Shown: positions 29,186 to 39,347, counted from the first letter of the stretch. The stretch is DNA of 64,000 nt from Diacronema lutheri (GCA_019448385.1 JAGTXO010000025.1:124001-188000); one strand, 5' to 3'. Program-made: numbers and translations. The notes: generated by a model from the sequence alone, not told the origin.

Positions 29186-29758
29186 TCACGGGGGCGCTCC
29201 TGCCCTGCCGTGCGCTACTCCAGCGGCGGCGACCGTCGATGCGCCCGCGGCGGGCTGCACAACCTTCACGGTGAATTGGCAGGCAGGCAGCGCGCTCACC
29301 TCAGCCGAGACGGAGGCTTCGATGCCAAACGCGGCGAGGGCGCCGCGGATCAGGCCGCAGGGGAAGTGGGCGAAGACAAGCGCCTCTGATCTGGCGTGCG
29401 CGCCATCTCGCGCGGCGCGCGCCGACGGCGAGAGCGTCGCGAGCCAGCGCACGCGGTTGTCCGTGAGGACAAACACGCCGCGGTGGTTGGTGCGCAGGTT
29501 GTCGACCTGCTTGAGGAACGTGTCCATCCAAAACTCCTTGCACACGTATTTGATCGCGTCGAGCGTGTCTGCAAAGGGCGTGCGCGCGGTCGTTTGCCGC
29601 TCGGCGAGCTTCTGCCCGACCGAGAAACCGATCGCCTCGAGCTTGAGCTGGCTCGTCGATGCGGTGGAGTGCGCGGCGGCGAGCTGGGCGACGAGCTCGA
29701 TCAGCAAGAAGTCGAGCGTCGTCGCCGCCACCTCGCGCTGCACCGCCGGCGAGGCCAT
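29186..29758 (-). CDS. TRAPPC6: TRAPP complex subunit 6 (Bet3 family)
   Basis: Single exon, 190 residues. ATG at 29758 chosen because family homology starts right after it (VAATTLDFLLIELVAQL); the frame is open further upstream but would cross the RPL3 start. Diagnostic blocks: LKLEAIGFSVGQKLAERQ, ADTLDAIKYVCKEFWMDTF, KQVDNLRTNHRGVFVLTDN and HFPCGLIRGALAAFGIEA. TRAPPC6 heterodimerises with TRAPPC3 in the TRAPP tethering complex, the Rab1 GEF for ER-Golgi and Golgi traffic. The length is slightly above the usual 160-175 residues because of an Ala-rich C-terminal tail. It is convergent with the kinase gene (65 bp) and divergent from RPL3 (74 bp). Confidence 0.93.
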   Translation of the reverse strand: MASPAVQREVAATTLDFLLIELVAQLAAAHSTASTSQLKLEAIGFSVGQKLAERQTTARTPFADTLDAIKYVCKEFWMDTFLKQVDNLRTNHRGVFVLTDNRVRWLATLSPSARAARDGAHARSEALVFAHFPCGLIRGALAAFGIEASVSAEVSALPACQFTVKVVQPAAGASTVAAAGVAHGRAGAPP

Positions 29759-29832
29759 CGGCCCACGATGGCGGCCGCTCTGCGCCCGTCCGGACAGTCC
29801 GGATTGCCAAAGCCGCGTGGCAACTCGGGACC
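29759..29832. promoter_or_regulatory. Shared divergent promoter, TRAPPC6 / RPL3
   Basis: Only 74 bp lie between the two ATGs. It contains GATGGCGGCCG (29767-29777), which resembles the animal YY1 site found in many ribosomal protein promoters, and an inverted word GTCCGGACAGTCCGGA. A role as a regulatory site is inference. Confidence 0.5.
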
Positions 29833-31134
29833 ATGTCGCACCGGCAAGCGCGAGGCGCGCGGGCGCGAGAGCCGCGAGCCGTCGGCTCGAGGGTAGCCGG
29901 GACGCGTGGTCGCGCGGCCATCTGACACGCGTTGCCATGCGCTTTGGCGTCCGTGCGCTCGCCCCGCCCGCTGCGCAGCAAGTTTGAGCACCCGCGCTGC
30001 GGCTCGCTCGGCTTCTTGCCAAAGAAGCGCGCGCGCCGCCACCGCGGCCGCGTCAAGACGTTCCCGAAGGACGACGCGTCCAAGCCGCCGCACCTGACGG
30101 CGTTTCTCGGCTACAAGGCCGGCATGACGCACATCATGCGCGAGGTCGACAAGCCAGGCTCCAAGCTGCACAAGAAGGAGGTCGTCGAGGCCGTCACGAT
30201 CATCGAGACGCCGCCCGTCGTCGTCGTCGGCATCGTCGGCTACGTGCGCACGGCCAACGGGCTGCGCTGCCTGACGACGGTGTGGGCAGAGCACCTCTCC
30301 GAGGAGTGCAAGCGCCGCTTCTACAAGAACTGGTACAAGTCGAAGAAGAAGGCCTTCACCAAGTACGCGAAGAAGCACGCGGACGGCGCCAAGGACATCG
30401 CGCTCGAGCTGCAGCGTATCCGCGATTATTGCGAGGTGGTGCGCGTGCTCGTGCACACGCAGATCCGCAAGATCAAGATTGGCCAGAAGAAGGCGCACAT
30501 TGCCGAGATTCAGGTCAACGGCGGTTCCATCGCGGACAAGGTCGACTTCGGGCACAAGATGCTCGAGAAGCAGGTGCCCGTCGACGCCGTCTTCGCCGCG
30601 AACGAGATGATCGACGTGATCGGCGTGACTAAGGGCCACGGCTACGCGGGCGTGATCTCGCGCTGGGGCGTCACGCGCCTCCCGCGCAAGACGCACCGCG
30701 GCCTGCGCAAGGTTGCGTGCATCGGCTCGTGGCACCCGTCCAAGGTGCAGTGGTCGGTCGCGCGCGCCGGCCAGATGGGCTTCCACCACCGCACGGAGAA
30801 CAACAAGAAGGTGTACAAGGTGGGCAAGGGTGAGGACAAGTTCAACGCCTCCACCGACTTTGACCTCACCGAGAAGCAGATCACGCCGGTCGGCGGCTTC
30901 GTCCACTACGGCCGTGTGAACGAGGACTTTTTGATGCTCAAGGGCTGCGTCCTCGGCACGCGCAAGCGCATCATCACGCTGCGCAAGTCGCTCTTCGAGC
31001 AGACGAGCCGCTCGGCGCTCGAGGAGATCAAGCTCAAGTTCATCGACACGTCGTCCAAGTTTGGCCACGGCCGCTTCCAGACCATCGACGAGAAGACCAA
31101 GTTCATGGGGCTGCGCAAGCGCAAGATTGCTTGA
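29833..31134 (+). CDS. RPL3: 60S ribosomal protein L3 (uL3)
   Basis: An 11-nt first exon, 29833-29843, encodes MSHR (last codon split). It joins exon 2 (29979-31134) to give [20 protein letters not shown], the near-universal uL3 N-terminus. The protein is 388 residues, normal for the family. Other landmarks: [36 protein letters not shown] and [20 protein letters not shown], which contains the conserved W-finger region near the peptidyl transferase centre. The intron is GC-AG (donor CG|GCAAGC), the only way to recover the canonical N-terminus. Codon use is strongly biased to C/G-ending codons, as expected of a highly expressed gene. An alternative non-spliced start at 29932 gives a wrong N-terminus. 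Confidence 0.97.
29844..29978 (+). other. GC-AG intron of RPL3
   Basis: 135 nt, phase 2, donor GCAAGC, acceptor CTGCGCAG. It splits the codon for Arg4 of the canonical MSHRKFEHPR sequence, which makes this the best-supported GC donor in the window. Confidence 0.88.
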
Positions 31135-31278
31135 GTGCCGTCTCGACGGACGGGCGTCGGAGGCTCAAATCCTTAGCGCCATGCTCGCAGCGCCCTCCAC
31201 AGACAACGTAGAGAGGGGCGGGAGAGCTGCTGATCGACCTCCGAGAAAAACGGCGTTGGCAGTCGCCCTCGACGTGTG

Positions 31279-32665
31279 TCACGCGTACGCCTGGCGCGGC
31301 GCGGGCGGCGTGTCCTTCATCATCCGCTTCATCTTGAGCGCGTCGACACGCGCGCAGCACATGCGCACGGGGCAGCACGTCATGCCGAGGCAGCCGCACA
31401 CCGCTGGCAGGAGACGGTCTGGCGGGCATGCGTGCGCCTGCGCGTGTCGCGCGCGGCCGGGTCGCGCGGCCAAAGGGGCAGGCGCCGAGCCGAGTTCGGG
31501 CGCAAGCGGTGAGCGCGACGCAGGCTCGGCGCACACGCGGAGCGGTGGGCGAGTGGGGCGCGGCACGGCGCGTGGCGCGAGGGCAGCGCGCGTGGCCTCA
31601 CCTGCGCGCAGAAGAAGAAGTGCGACGCGCCGCGGCAGCGCAGGCCGCAGCGGGCGCACGAGATGTCGCAGCATCCGCATCTGCGCCGAGGGGAGCGGAT
31701 GGGCGGGAAATCTCGAGTGACGCGAGCGGCGGTGCAGCAGTGTCACGCCCATGTGGCGCGCAGTCACGCAGCTCGCGCCTCACCGCAAAAACCACGAGTC
31801 ATCATCATCCTTCTTGGCGTTGCAGCAGCAGGCAAAGTGCACGCAGCAGCACTCCTGCCATGAGCCACAGACCACGTTGTCATCGCAGTACCAGCTGCAC
31901 GCGCACGCATGCGCCGCTTGGGAGTGCGCGTGTGCTTAGCGGCGCGGGCTCGCCCCGCCCCGTGCGTCCTGTTCGCGCGCGCGCCATCCAGCCTGCGTGC
32001 TCCCGGTCGCGAGCCTGCCGCGCGGCGGGCTGCTTACCCGTGCAGGCAACAGTAGCACGCGTTGACTGGGCGCATCTGATTCACCTTGGCGCATCGCCGC
32101 TCCTTAGCCGCGAGCAGCCGCTCCGTCTCCGAGGCGTACGGCTCGTCGACGTCAAAGATGGCCGCCGTCGGCAGGTTGGCGAAGTCGGGGCCCTGTCAAC
32201 GAGGCGCCGGCGGGCGTCAGAGACGCGCGGCTTGGCAAGGGGCAAACCGCCCGCACGCACGTGCGCGCACGTTGTACGTGGCCGCGTGGGCGATGGGGTA
32301 TGGGCTCTCGTACGCCGGCGGCTGCGGTGGCGGCGCGTATGGCGGCACGAACACGGCGCCCGGCGCTGCGGCTGGCTGTGCGACTGCGATGGGTGGCAGC
32401 GGTTGCGCAGCGCCCGGCGTGGCGATCTGTGCCGGGCGTGCGCGTCGATCCGGGCGCGCGCGCGCAGCGTGAGCGCGTGTGCGCCGGCGGCGACGCGCGC
32501 GCGACGCGGTGCGCGCACCGCGATGAGCGTGCCTGCCTGGGCGCCGACTGGACAGGTGACGAGGACAAGCCCGTTGCCCACCTGCGCGTAGAAGGGCATG
32601 CCCGGGCCGATGCCCTCGGGCACCTGCACGTGGTACTGCTGCGGCGGGGCGGACGGTGCGTCCAT
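31279..32665 (-). CDS. Cysteine-rich protein with Pro-rich N-terminal half, unknown function
   Basis: Six exons (32665-32519, 32426-32271, 32192-32038, 31894-31784, 31680-31602, 31437-31279) give 268 residues with all phases matching. The first 50 residues, PEGIGPGMPFYAQVGNGLVL then VTCPVGAQAGTLIA, look like the 'PxGxxPGxxF...VxxPxG' repeat found in various algal proteins. Then comes a Pro/Ala/Tyr-rich stretch (VFVPPYAPPPQPPAYESPY). The C-terminal half has about 30 cysteines in pairs and triplets: ACYCCLHGWYCDD, ECCCVHFACCCNAKK, CGCCDISCARCGLRC and CGCLGMTCCPVRMCC. No signal peptide is visible, so the cysteines may be palmitoylated or bind metal rather than form disulfides. I do not recognise the family. 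It is divergent from the histone-fold gene (65 bp). Confidence 0.7.
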
Positions 32666-32730
32666 TTTGCCCGCGCCGTTGACGCACAACCTGATCACGG
32701 CAGCTTTTCCCTTGGGCGCAAGGGGCGTGC
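32666..32730. promoter_or_regulatory. Very short shared divergent promoter (65 bp)
   Basis: 65 bp lie between opposed ATGs of the Cys-rich and histone-fold genes. It includes the relatively AT-rich GCAGCTTTTCCCTTGGG. Transcription start sites may lie within the opposite gene's leader. Confidence 0.45.
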
Positions 32731-35700
32731 ATGGCGGGCCTCGAGCTGGGGGGCGAGCTCGCCGGCTTCCTGAGGCTGCACGACGGCTCGGAGGCGGAGC
32801 CTTTCGCGCTGCTCGACGAGGCGGGTGGGATCGCACGCGAGGCTGACTCCGATCAATCGGCGACGCCGCGCGGCGCGTGCGGCCGAGCGCACGGCCTGGC
32901 GGCCGTCTTGCCCACGGCTGAGCAGGGCGGCGCACAGCACGGCGAGCACGTGCGCGCGCCGTCGGGCGGCGGCGCACGGGGCTGGCCCGCGCTGCCGTTC
33001 GCGCTACCTGATAATGCGGGCCCGCGCGACATTCCGGAGAGCGCGCTGCTCTCCGCCTCGCCCCAATCTTCGCGGGCTATGCGCGCCGCGGGCGTTAACA
33101 GAGCGCTGCCGGCAGCCAGCGACCAGAGCGCGCCGAGCGACCGCGATGGCGACGGCGCACCCGCGCGCAGCGACCATGCGGCGACGCCGGAGCGCTTTCT
33201 GGGCACGGCGCTCGCCGAGCGCGCGCTCAAGGAATCGCTTCTTCTGATCGCATCGGAGGCGGGGTGCGTTGCCCCCCGCCCCCCGCATCGCGCTGCGTGG
33301 CTGCCTCGCCCCTATGCGCGCGCACGGCCTGTGCGCGAGTCTGCCACGGCCTGGCCGATGGGCGGGGCGGCGCGTATCCACCACGTCGCTCGCGCCTCGC
33401 GCGTGGCGCCGACAACGCACTGCGCACGCGCCGCCCCGCCCATCGGCCCCGGCTCTCGCCCGCGCACACGCCTTCATACTGTGAACCCCCCCCCCCCCCC
33501 CCCTCTCCTTCAGATTTGACTGCGCGTCTGAGCAGGCCATGTCGCTACTCGCTGGCGTCGTCTCCCACTTTGTCGCCGCGCTCGCCCACGCACTCAGCCG
33601 AACCGATACGAACGCGACCGTTACGGCGGCGGCGGTCGCGGCGGCCACCGCCGCGCCGACGAGCACGCCGACGTCCGCCGACGAGGCCGTGGCGTCGGCG
33701 CCGGCTGCACCAGCGCAGTCGCCCCCGGGCGTGCGCGCGAATGAGCCGCTGCCGCACGAGGCCGCGGCCGCCTCGGCCGCCGCGCGCGCCAGGCTGCGCG
33801 CCGCCGCGTCCGCGCGCGCGTTTGGTGTGAGCGTGCTTACCGGTGCGAGTGCCACGCCTGCCGCCATGCTGCGAGCGGCCGCAGTCGGCGCGCTGCCCGT
33901 CGAAGCCTTGGGTGCGCTCACGGCGTCGGCGAAGGGGTCGACGGGCGTGCTGCCGCCTGGCGTCCTCAGGCTGCGTGCGCGGCTGCGGCACGCGGCGTGG
34001 GTCGGCACGGCGGCAGCAACGGCGGCAGCGGCGGGCGGCGGCGGGGACGCGGCGGCGCCACGCCACGCCGCCGTTGACGTGCCGGTCACCTGCGGCCCGA
34101 CGCCGGGTGGTGCGCACGGCGTCGGCTGCGCGCGCGGCTCCAGTGCCCACCAGTCCGCCGCCACCCTCGCCGCGACCGACGCCCTCGCCTCAGGCTCGGA
34201 GCTCGCAGCCCTCGCGCGCAATGCCCTCCTCCTACGCCCAGCACAGCGCGCGGCTGCGACGGACTGGCTGCAGGGCGGTGCTCTCGTGCGGCTGCCCGTC
34301 GGCGCGCGCGTGGTGGCGAACGGTGCGCACGCCGGCTCTCACACCGGCAGCCATGCTGCGCCCGATTTAAAAGAGCCGCGTGCTGCGCTGGGTGGCGGCG
34401 TCGCGACCGTCGAGCCGCTGGCGCGCGCGGGCGGCAAGGCGGTCGGCGGAGGCAAGGGCGCGAGGAACGGGCGCGGACGGCACGCGGGCGGCGCGATCAG
34501 CGGCGGGGTCGCGGGCAGCCAACGCCCGCCGCCCCTTTTGGAACTCAAGCCGCTCGCAGTGGCCAGCGCTGATGCGGAGCGGGATGATGACATCGCCATG
34601 GCCACCGACGCGGACGGGGCCGCTGCGGCCGCGGCGGCCGCGGCGGCCGGCGGCGGCGCGCGCGGCGGTGGCGGCGTCGGCGTGCGCGGCGGTGGTGGCG
34701 GCGCGCGCGGCGGCACGGGTGGCGCGCGCGGCGGGGGCGGTGTGCGTGGCGGCAAAGCAGCTGGCGCGCGTGGGCGCGGCAGGCGGGGCGCCGGGCGCGG
34801 CGCGGCGGCCACGGCGGCGGGCGCAGCACGCGGCGCCGCGGGCCTCGAGCCGCGCATGCCGGGCTGCGGCGCGGATGGCGGCGGCGATCTTTCCCGCCTC
34901 TTCGCAGAGTACGGCGGCATCCAGGACGACGGCGATGGCGACGGCGACGGCGCGCCGTGCGGCGCGCGCGCGCGCGCCGGCGCTGCGCCTGTAAATTGTC
35001 TCGCGGGCGGGCTCACATTGACGTCCACCCTCTTCGACTCCATCCTCGACAACGACGACGACGACGACGAGATCGATCACGCGGCCGTTGGCGCGGGCAG
35101 CGGCACGCGCGGGGGAAAAGACGACGCCGGCCGCGCGTCGGCCGCGCACGCGTGGGCGAACGGCGTGGACGCGCTCGGCTGCGCCTGCGCAGTTGGCGGT
35201 GGCTCTGGGCTGGGCCCTGGGCTGGGCGCTGGATTGGGCGCTGGATTGGGCGCTGGGCGGGGCGCGGCCTCCGGCCAGCTGACGGCCCACGCGGCCCTGT
35301 GCGGCGGTTCGCTAGGCGGCAATGCGTTGGGCCGGGCGCATGCTGGCGTCGCTGCTTTGCTCGCACCGCTGCCGGCCGGAGCGCACGCGCACATGCAGCG
35401 GCAGCAGCCGCACCAGCAGCCGCACCAGCAGCCGCACAGCTGCTTGGCGGCGCATGGGGGCGCATCCTCCGATGTGGCCACGCTCGCCGCCGCGTGTGCG
35501 GCGGGGAGCGGCGGCAGATGTGCCGGCAGCGCGCATCATCAGGGCGAGGTGCGGCGCGCATGCGGCGAGCCCTCCGCGCACGCCGCCGCGCGCGCCCGTG
35601 CCCGGCCGCTGGCTCGGCCCGCCGTGCACCGCCACGTTGCGCGCTCACCCTCGCCCGCGCGATTCCCGTTTTGTCTCGCCTGCTATGCCGTGATTCACCA

Positions 35701-36538
35701 ATCGCGCTTTCCTCGTGCCCTCCTCCCCTTTGCAGCCCATACTGCACCGTGCGCCGCTTCTCGATGCTTCCGCCCCGGTCCTCGTGGGCGGGCAACGCGC
35801 GGCCGTCGCGAGCGCGCACGCGCACGGCGCGCTCGCTGGGCGCGGCGCGCCAACGTGTAACGGCGTAACAGCATGGCTCCCGTCACAGCCGGGCTTGGCA
35901 CCGATGCCGCCCCTCAGCGCCGACGCGGACGAGCAGCGTCTCCTCGTCGGTGCGCGCCGCCGCCAAGCCACGCCGTGCGGCGGCCACGGCGCATGCGGCG
36001 ATGGCACGCGCCCGTCCGTACACCGCGCGCGAGGGTTTCGCCGCCGCGCCGCCGCGCCGCCGCCGAGCGCGCGCGACGCTGCGCGCTCTGCCACGCGGCG
36101 CGCGCCTCCGTCCGTCCTGCGGTCCGCTTTGTTTCCGGTCCGGTCCGGTGTCCACGTGAATTTGGGCCGCCCTCTCACGCGTACCCGTGCGCCGCCCTGT
36201 TTCTCGCTGCTTCCGCGACAGCGGGCGTTTCGGCCGCGGCGAACGCAACGGCCAAGCGCAAACGGCCGCCGCCCGTCGTGCCGCCGCACCTCGGCGGCGT
36301 GGTGGGCTATGGCGCGCACGGCGGCGCGCACGGCGGCGCGATCGGGCTTGGCGCCGCTGACAGATGTGCTGGGCACCACGGGCTGCGGATGAGCGAGCTC
36401 TACCACATGCCGCCACACGGCGCTGTGCTCGCCAACGGCGGCGCGCTTGGCGTCGTCGACTTCACTGCAGCGCTCGGGCCCGTCGGCGCTGAGGCAAGCG
36501 CGGTGGGCGGCCCGAGCGACGTGGTTGTGCAGCGTTAG
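32731..36538 (+). CDS. Histone-fold (BTP) protein, SPT7/TAF-like
   Basis: Exons 32731-33263, 33514-35548, 35736-35949 and 36222-36538 give 1032 residues. The only recognisable domain spans the first intron: ERALKESLLLIASEAGFDCA followed by SEQAMSLLAGVVSHFVAALA, the bromodomain-associated (BTP) histone fold with its 'AGFDxA' signature, as in SPT7/SUPT7L of SAGA and TAF3/TAF8 of TFIID. These pair with a partner histone-fold subunit (TAF10 for SPT7). The rest is low complexity: an Ala-rich helix region, a Gly/Arg RGG-like tract (about 34660-34790), an acidic DDDDDE run (35050), a Gly-Leu-Gly-Ala repeat (35205-35265) and a His/Gln-Pro repeat (35400-35440). The C-terminal exon has KRKRPPP, a likely nuclear signal. 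There is no bromodomain. It ends 22 bp from the convergent 2OG gene. Confidence 0.65.
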
Positions 36539-36560
36539 GACAGTCAATTTGTTTCCGATC

Positions 36561-37772
36561 TCATACAGGATCCAGGGCCACGCCCGAGCACGCCGCCGCG
36601 CGCGCGCGCGCGAGGAGCGCGGAGGCGCTCTCGCTGCGCGGCGCCAGGCGCAGCGCCTCGCGCAGCGCCGCCTCGGCGCGCGGCACGTTCTCTGGTCGGC
36701 CGAGCTCGAGCAGCGCGTGCGCGAGGCCGACGTGTGCGCTCTCGCTCAGCTCGGCCGCACCCATCCGGAGCGCCTCGGCGTACCCGTCCGCGGCCGCGCC
36801 GAGCAGCTCCTGGCGATGCGCCGAGCTCGACGCGGGCGCGATGCGCAGCGCGGCGGCGAGGAAGCGTGCGGCGCGCTGCGTCGAGATATGCCCGTGCGGC
36901 ACGGCGGGCGCGGAGAAGAGCCACGCGACGAAAATGTACCGGCGACCGCGCGTGATCGGCGCGCCGCCGTGACGCACCGTTGCCGGGTGCATTATGACGT
37001 GGCCCGCCGGCCGCCGGAGCACGCCGTGCCGGTGGCCCGGCTGCGCACTCGGCTCAAGCGCCTCAATCAGAGTCCCCCCTCCATCGTACTCGTTCTCGGC
37101 GTTGAGAGCAATGGTCACGGCGACACCCGGCCCATCGCGGTGCACGCCGAGGTGCGTCTGCCCGGCCGTGGCCCTGTACCTCAGCACGCTCGCCGCGGAG
37201 CACCGGAGCAGCTCGGGCGAAAGCTCGTCGGCGGCAAACGCCGCGTGCACGGCGGGGAAGATGGTGTCGCGCAGCCGGTCGTTGAACCAGCGATGCGCGT
37301 GCGGCAGCTCGCGCACGGGCCGGAAGCTCGGCGCGTTGCTCGCGTATGACGCCAGCGGCTGCGCACCGCGCCACGCCGGGTCCGCCTCCGCCTCGGCGAT
37401 CACCGCCGCGCACTCTTCGGCGGAGAACAGCGGCTCGCGCGACGCGCGCGCCAGGTCCGCCGTGCCAAACGGTGCGTACGGTGCGCCATCCAAGCCGTCG
37501 TCCGCACGGCCGCTGAAGCTGAACACGTCCCACGCGTGCGGCGCTGCGCGCGCGTTCTCGCGAGCCGGCGGCGTGCCTGCGCCGCGGGCCGCGTGCGAGA
37601 AGAAGAGCTCCTCGCTTCGCCGTGTCTCCTCGGCGTGGAAGCGCGCGTTGTCCACGCGCGCTGCCACGTCATCACGCGCAGCGGCCCCGAGCGGGTTGGT
37701 CCGCCCCACCGCCGGCGCGAGCGGGTTGCGAGCGACCGCGCCCGTCGCTATCCAGATCAAAACGGACGCCAT
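36561..37772 (-). CDS. 2-oxoglutarate/Fe(II) dioxygenase (prolyl 4-hydroxylase-like) with C-terminal helical repeats
   Basis: Single exon, 403 residues, ATG at 37772. The N-terminus MASVLIWIATGAVA is weakly hydrophobic. The double-stranded beta-helix has the HxD iron motif in LGVHRDGPGVAVTIALN, a GGGTLIEAL strand, the distal iron His in MHPATVRHGGAPITRGRRYI and the 2OG-binding Arg after it. This arrangement is that of P4Hc-type dioxygenases; the substrate is unknown. Upstream, FSAEECAAVIAEAEADPAW is the typical leading helix. The last 110 residues are alpha-helical, with TPR-like spacing (LLGAAADGYAEALRMG, AHVGLAHALLELGRPENV, AEAALREALRLAP). Confidence 0.82.
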   Translation of the reverse strand: MASVLIWIATGAVARNPLAPAVGRTNPLGAAARDDVAARVDNARFHAEETRRSEELFFSHAARGAGTPPARENARAAPHAWDVFSFSGRADDGLDGAPYAPFGTADLARASREPLFSAEECAAVIAEAEADPAWRGAQPLASYASNAPSFRPVRELPHAHRWFNDRLRDTIFPAVHAAFAADELSPELLRCSAASVLRYRATAGQTHLGVHRDGPGVAVTIALNAENEYDGGGTLIEALEPSAQPGHRHGVLRRPAGHVIMHPATVRHGGAPITRGRRYIFVAWLFSAPAVPHGHISTQRAARFLAAALRIAPASSSAHRQELLGAAADGYAEALRMGAAELSESAHVGLAHALLELGRPENVPRAEAALREALRLAPRSESASALLARARAAACSGVALDPV

Positions 37773-37851
37773 CGTCGCGTCCGCGGAAGTTTAAAGTTTT
37801 GGCGCGAAAAAAATCCACGCCGGGGAGAGGAATAACACCGTCCGCGGCGCG
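37773..37851. promoter_or_regulatory. Shared divergent promoter (79 bp) with AT-rich core
   Basis: Opposed ATGs of the 2OG gene and the repeat protein. It contains GAAGTTTAAAGTTTTGG and an A-run (CGCGAAAAAAATCC), a clear AT-rich island in GC-rich surroundings. Confidence 0.5.
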
Positions 37852-39004
37852 ATGGACTACTCTCGGCGCGCGGGTGACAATGCGCCGATTGATGTCGCGA
37901 TGGTCTCTCGGCTGATCATGGACCGCGCCACGATGCGTGCGCGCCGCGACTTTAAGGCCGCCGACGGCGTGCGCGACGTGCTCCAGGGCATAGGCGTCAC
38001 CGTGCACGATCAGTCGATGGAGGTTCGCGCCGCGCCGCGGGCGCCGCGCCGCGGGCGCGCAGCAGGGCGCCCATCATCGACGGCGCGTCGCGCCGGCCGC
38101 AGATGCGAACGGCAGCCGGCCACATGCGCGTGCTCATGGTGCCGCGTTCCTCCGCGTGCGCCGTCTCCGCGCCCGCCAGTGGTTTGTGGACAGCCAACGC
38201 GGCCATGCCGAGTGCGCCGGCGGCTGCGCGCACAGCGGCCACGCCAACGGCGGCGGCAGTGCGCCCCACGGCGCGCACGCGACCGCATACAGCTTGCCCA
38301 GTGCGCCGGTTGACGTTGCGCACGTCGAAGCCCTCGTTGCGCAGCGCGCGGAGCTGCGCAGCTTGCGCGTCTACGCGCGCGCCGACGCGGTGCTCGCCGA
38401 GCTTGAGACAATGGGCGTCACGGTCCACGACCGCGGCGGCCGCGGCGGCCGCGGCGCGGCCCGCGGCGCCGGCCGCGGCACCAGCCGCGGCTCACGCGAT
38501 GGCGACCGCGGCGCTCGCGGGTTTCCGCGCGAGTTGGCCGTGCCACGCGAGCCCGCCGACTTTGGCCCGCTCGGCCACGACTACGCGCGCGCGCCCGACG
38601 ACCTGGTCGGCCTCGCCTCCGAGACGCTCGACGAGATCAACCGGCTGCTCGCGCGGCGGCTCGCCGCCAAGATGGCTCGGCGCTTCGACGAAGCCGACCA
38701 GTGTCTTGCCGAGCTCCAAACGCTCGGCTGCGTCGTCAACGACAAGCCGCCGAGCTGGCGCGCAGATGGGTGCGCCTTCCCGTCGCACACGCGCGTCTCG
38801 AGCGGTGAGGACGACACGCACGTCGACGAGGCGTACGTGCACGCGCTCCTTGAGCAGCGCGCGAACGCGCGGTCGCAGAAGGACTATATAACCGCGGACG
38901 CGCTCGCCGCGCAGCTCAAGGCTGAGCTGAACATCTCGCTCGACGACAAGCGCGGCACGTGGTGCGTGGGCCGCATGCCGCACGCCATCGGCCGGCGCGC
39001 GTGA
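37852..39004 (+). CDS. Protein of four helical repeats resembling the CysRS C-terminal motif
   Basis: Exons 37852-38022 and 38180-39004 give 331 residues. Four copies of a motif 'I..L...R...R..kdf..AD.ir..L...Gv.v.D' are visible: LIMDRATMRARRDFKAADGV with GIGVTVHD; LVAQRAELRSLRVYARADAV with TMGVTVHD; LLARRLAAKMARRFDEADQC with TLGCVVND; LLEQRANARSQKDYITADAL with NISLDD followed by TWCVG. The motif is well known at the C-terminus of cysteinyl-tRNA synthetases ('R..AR..KDF..AD.IRDEL...Gi.l.D...GT.W'). Here it stands alone without a synthetase domain. The intron lies right after repeat 1 and joins MSME to WFVDSQRG. A Gly/Arg linker (RGG type) separates repeats 2 and 3. Possible RNA binding is inference. 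Confidence 0.72.
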
Positions 39005-39347
39005 GCCTCGGGTCGCGCGTGCGAGACCAGGGCGGGGGATGGGGAGGGTCGGTGCAGCGCGATGCGTTGGCACGTGCGCCGTGGCCGTAGGCTGCGCGCA
39101 GTGCGTCGCGCGCTGCTACCTTGGCTGCGCATTGTGCGCGTGGCTGCATGGCACCCTTGGTTGGCGTGCGCGCGCGCGCGCGCACGCGCGGCACCGCGCT
39201 CCGCCGTCCGGACGCAGCAGGCGCGCAAATCAGCCCAGCGTCCGTACCGTGCATGCACGGCACGTACGATTCGTGCACGCAAGGCACGCAGATTAATGGG
39301 AAAGTGAGTGTCCGGCAATAGGGCAGCAATGGCTCGTTTCATGGGCG
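39005..39347. other. Intergenic, tail-to-tail
   Basis: 343 bp between two convergent genes. It holds a (GC)n tract at about 39170-39190 and a perfect 14-bp palindrome CCGTGCATGCACGG (39247-39260) flanked by CGTA...TACG. No gene is seen. Confidence 0.5.
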
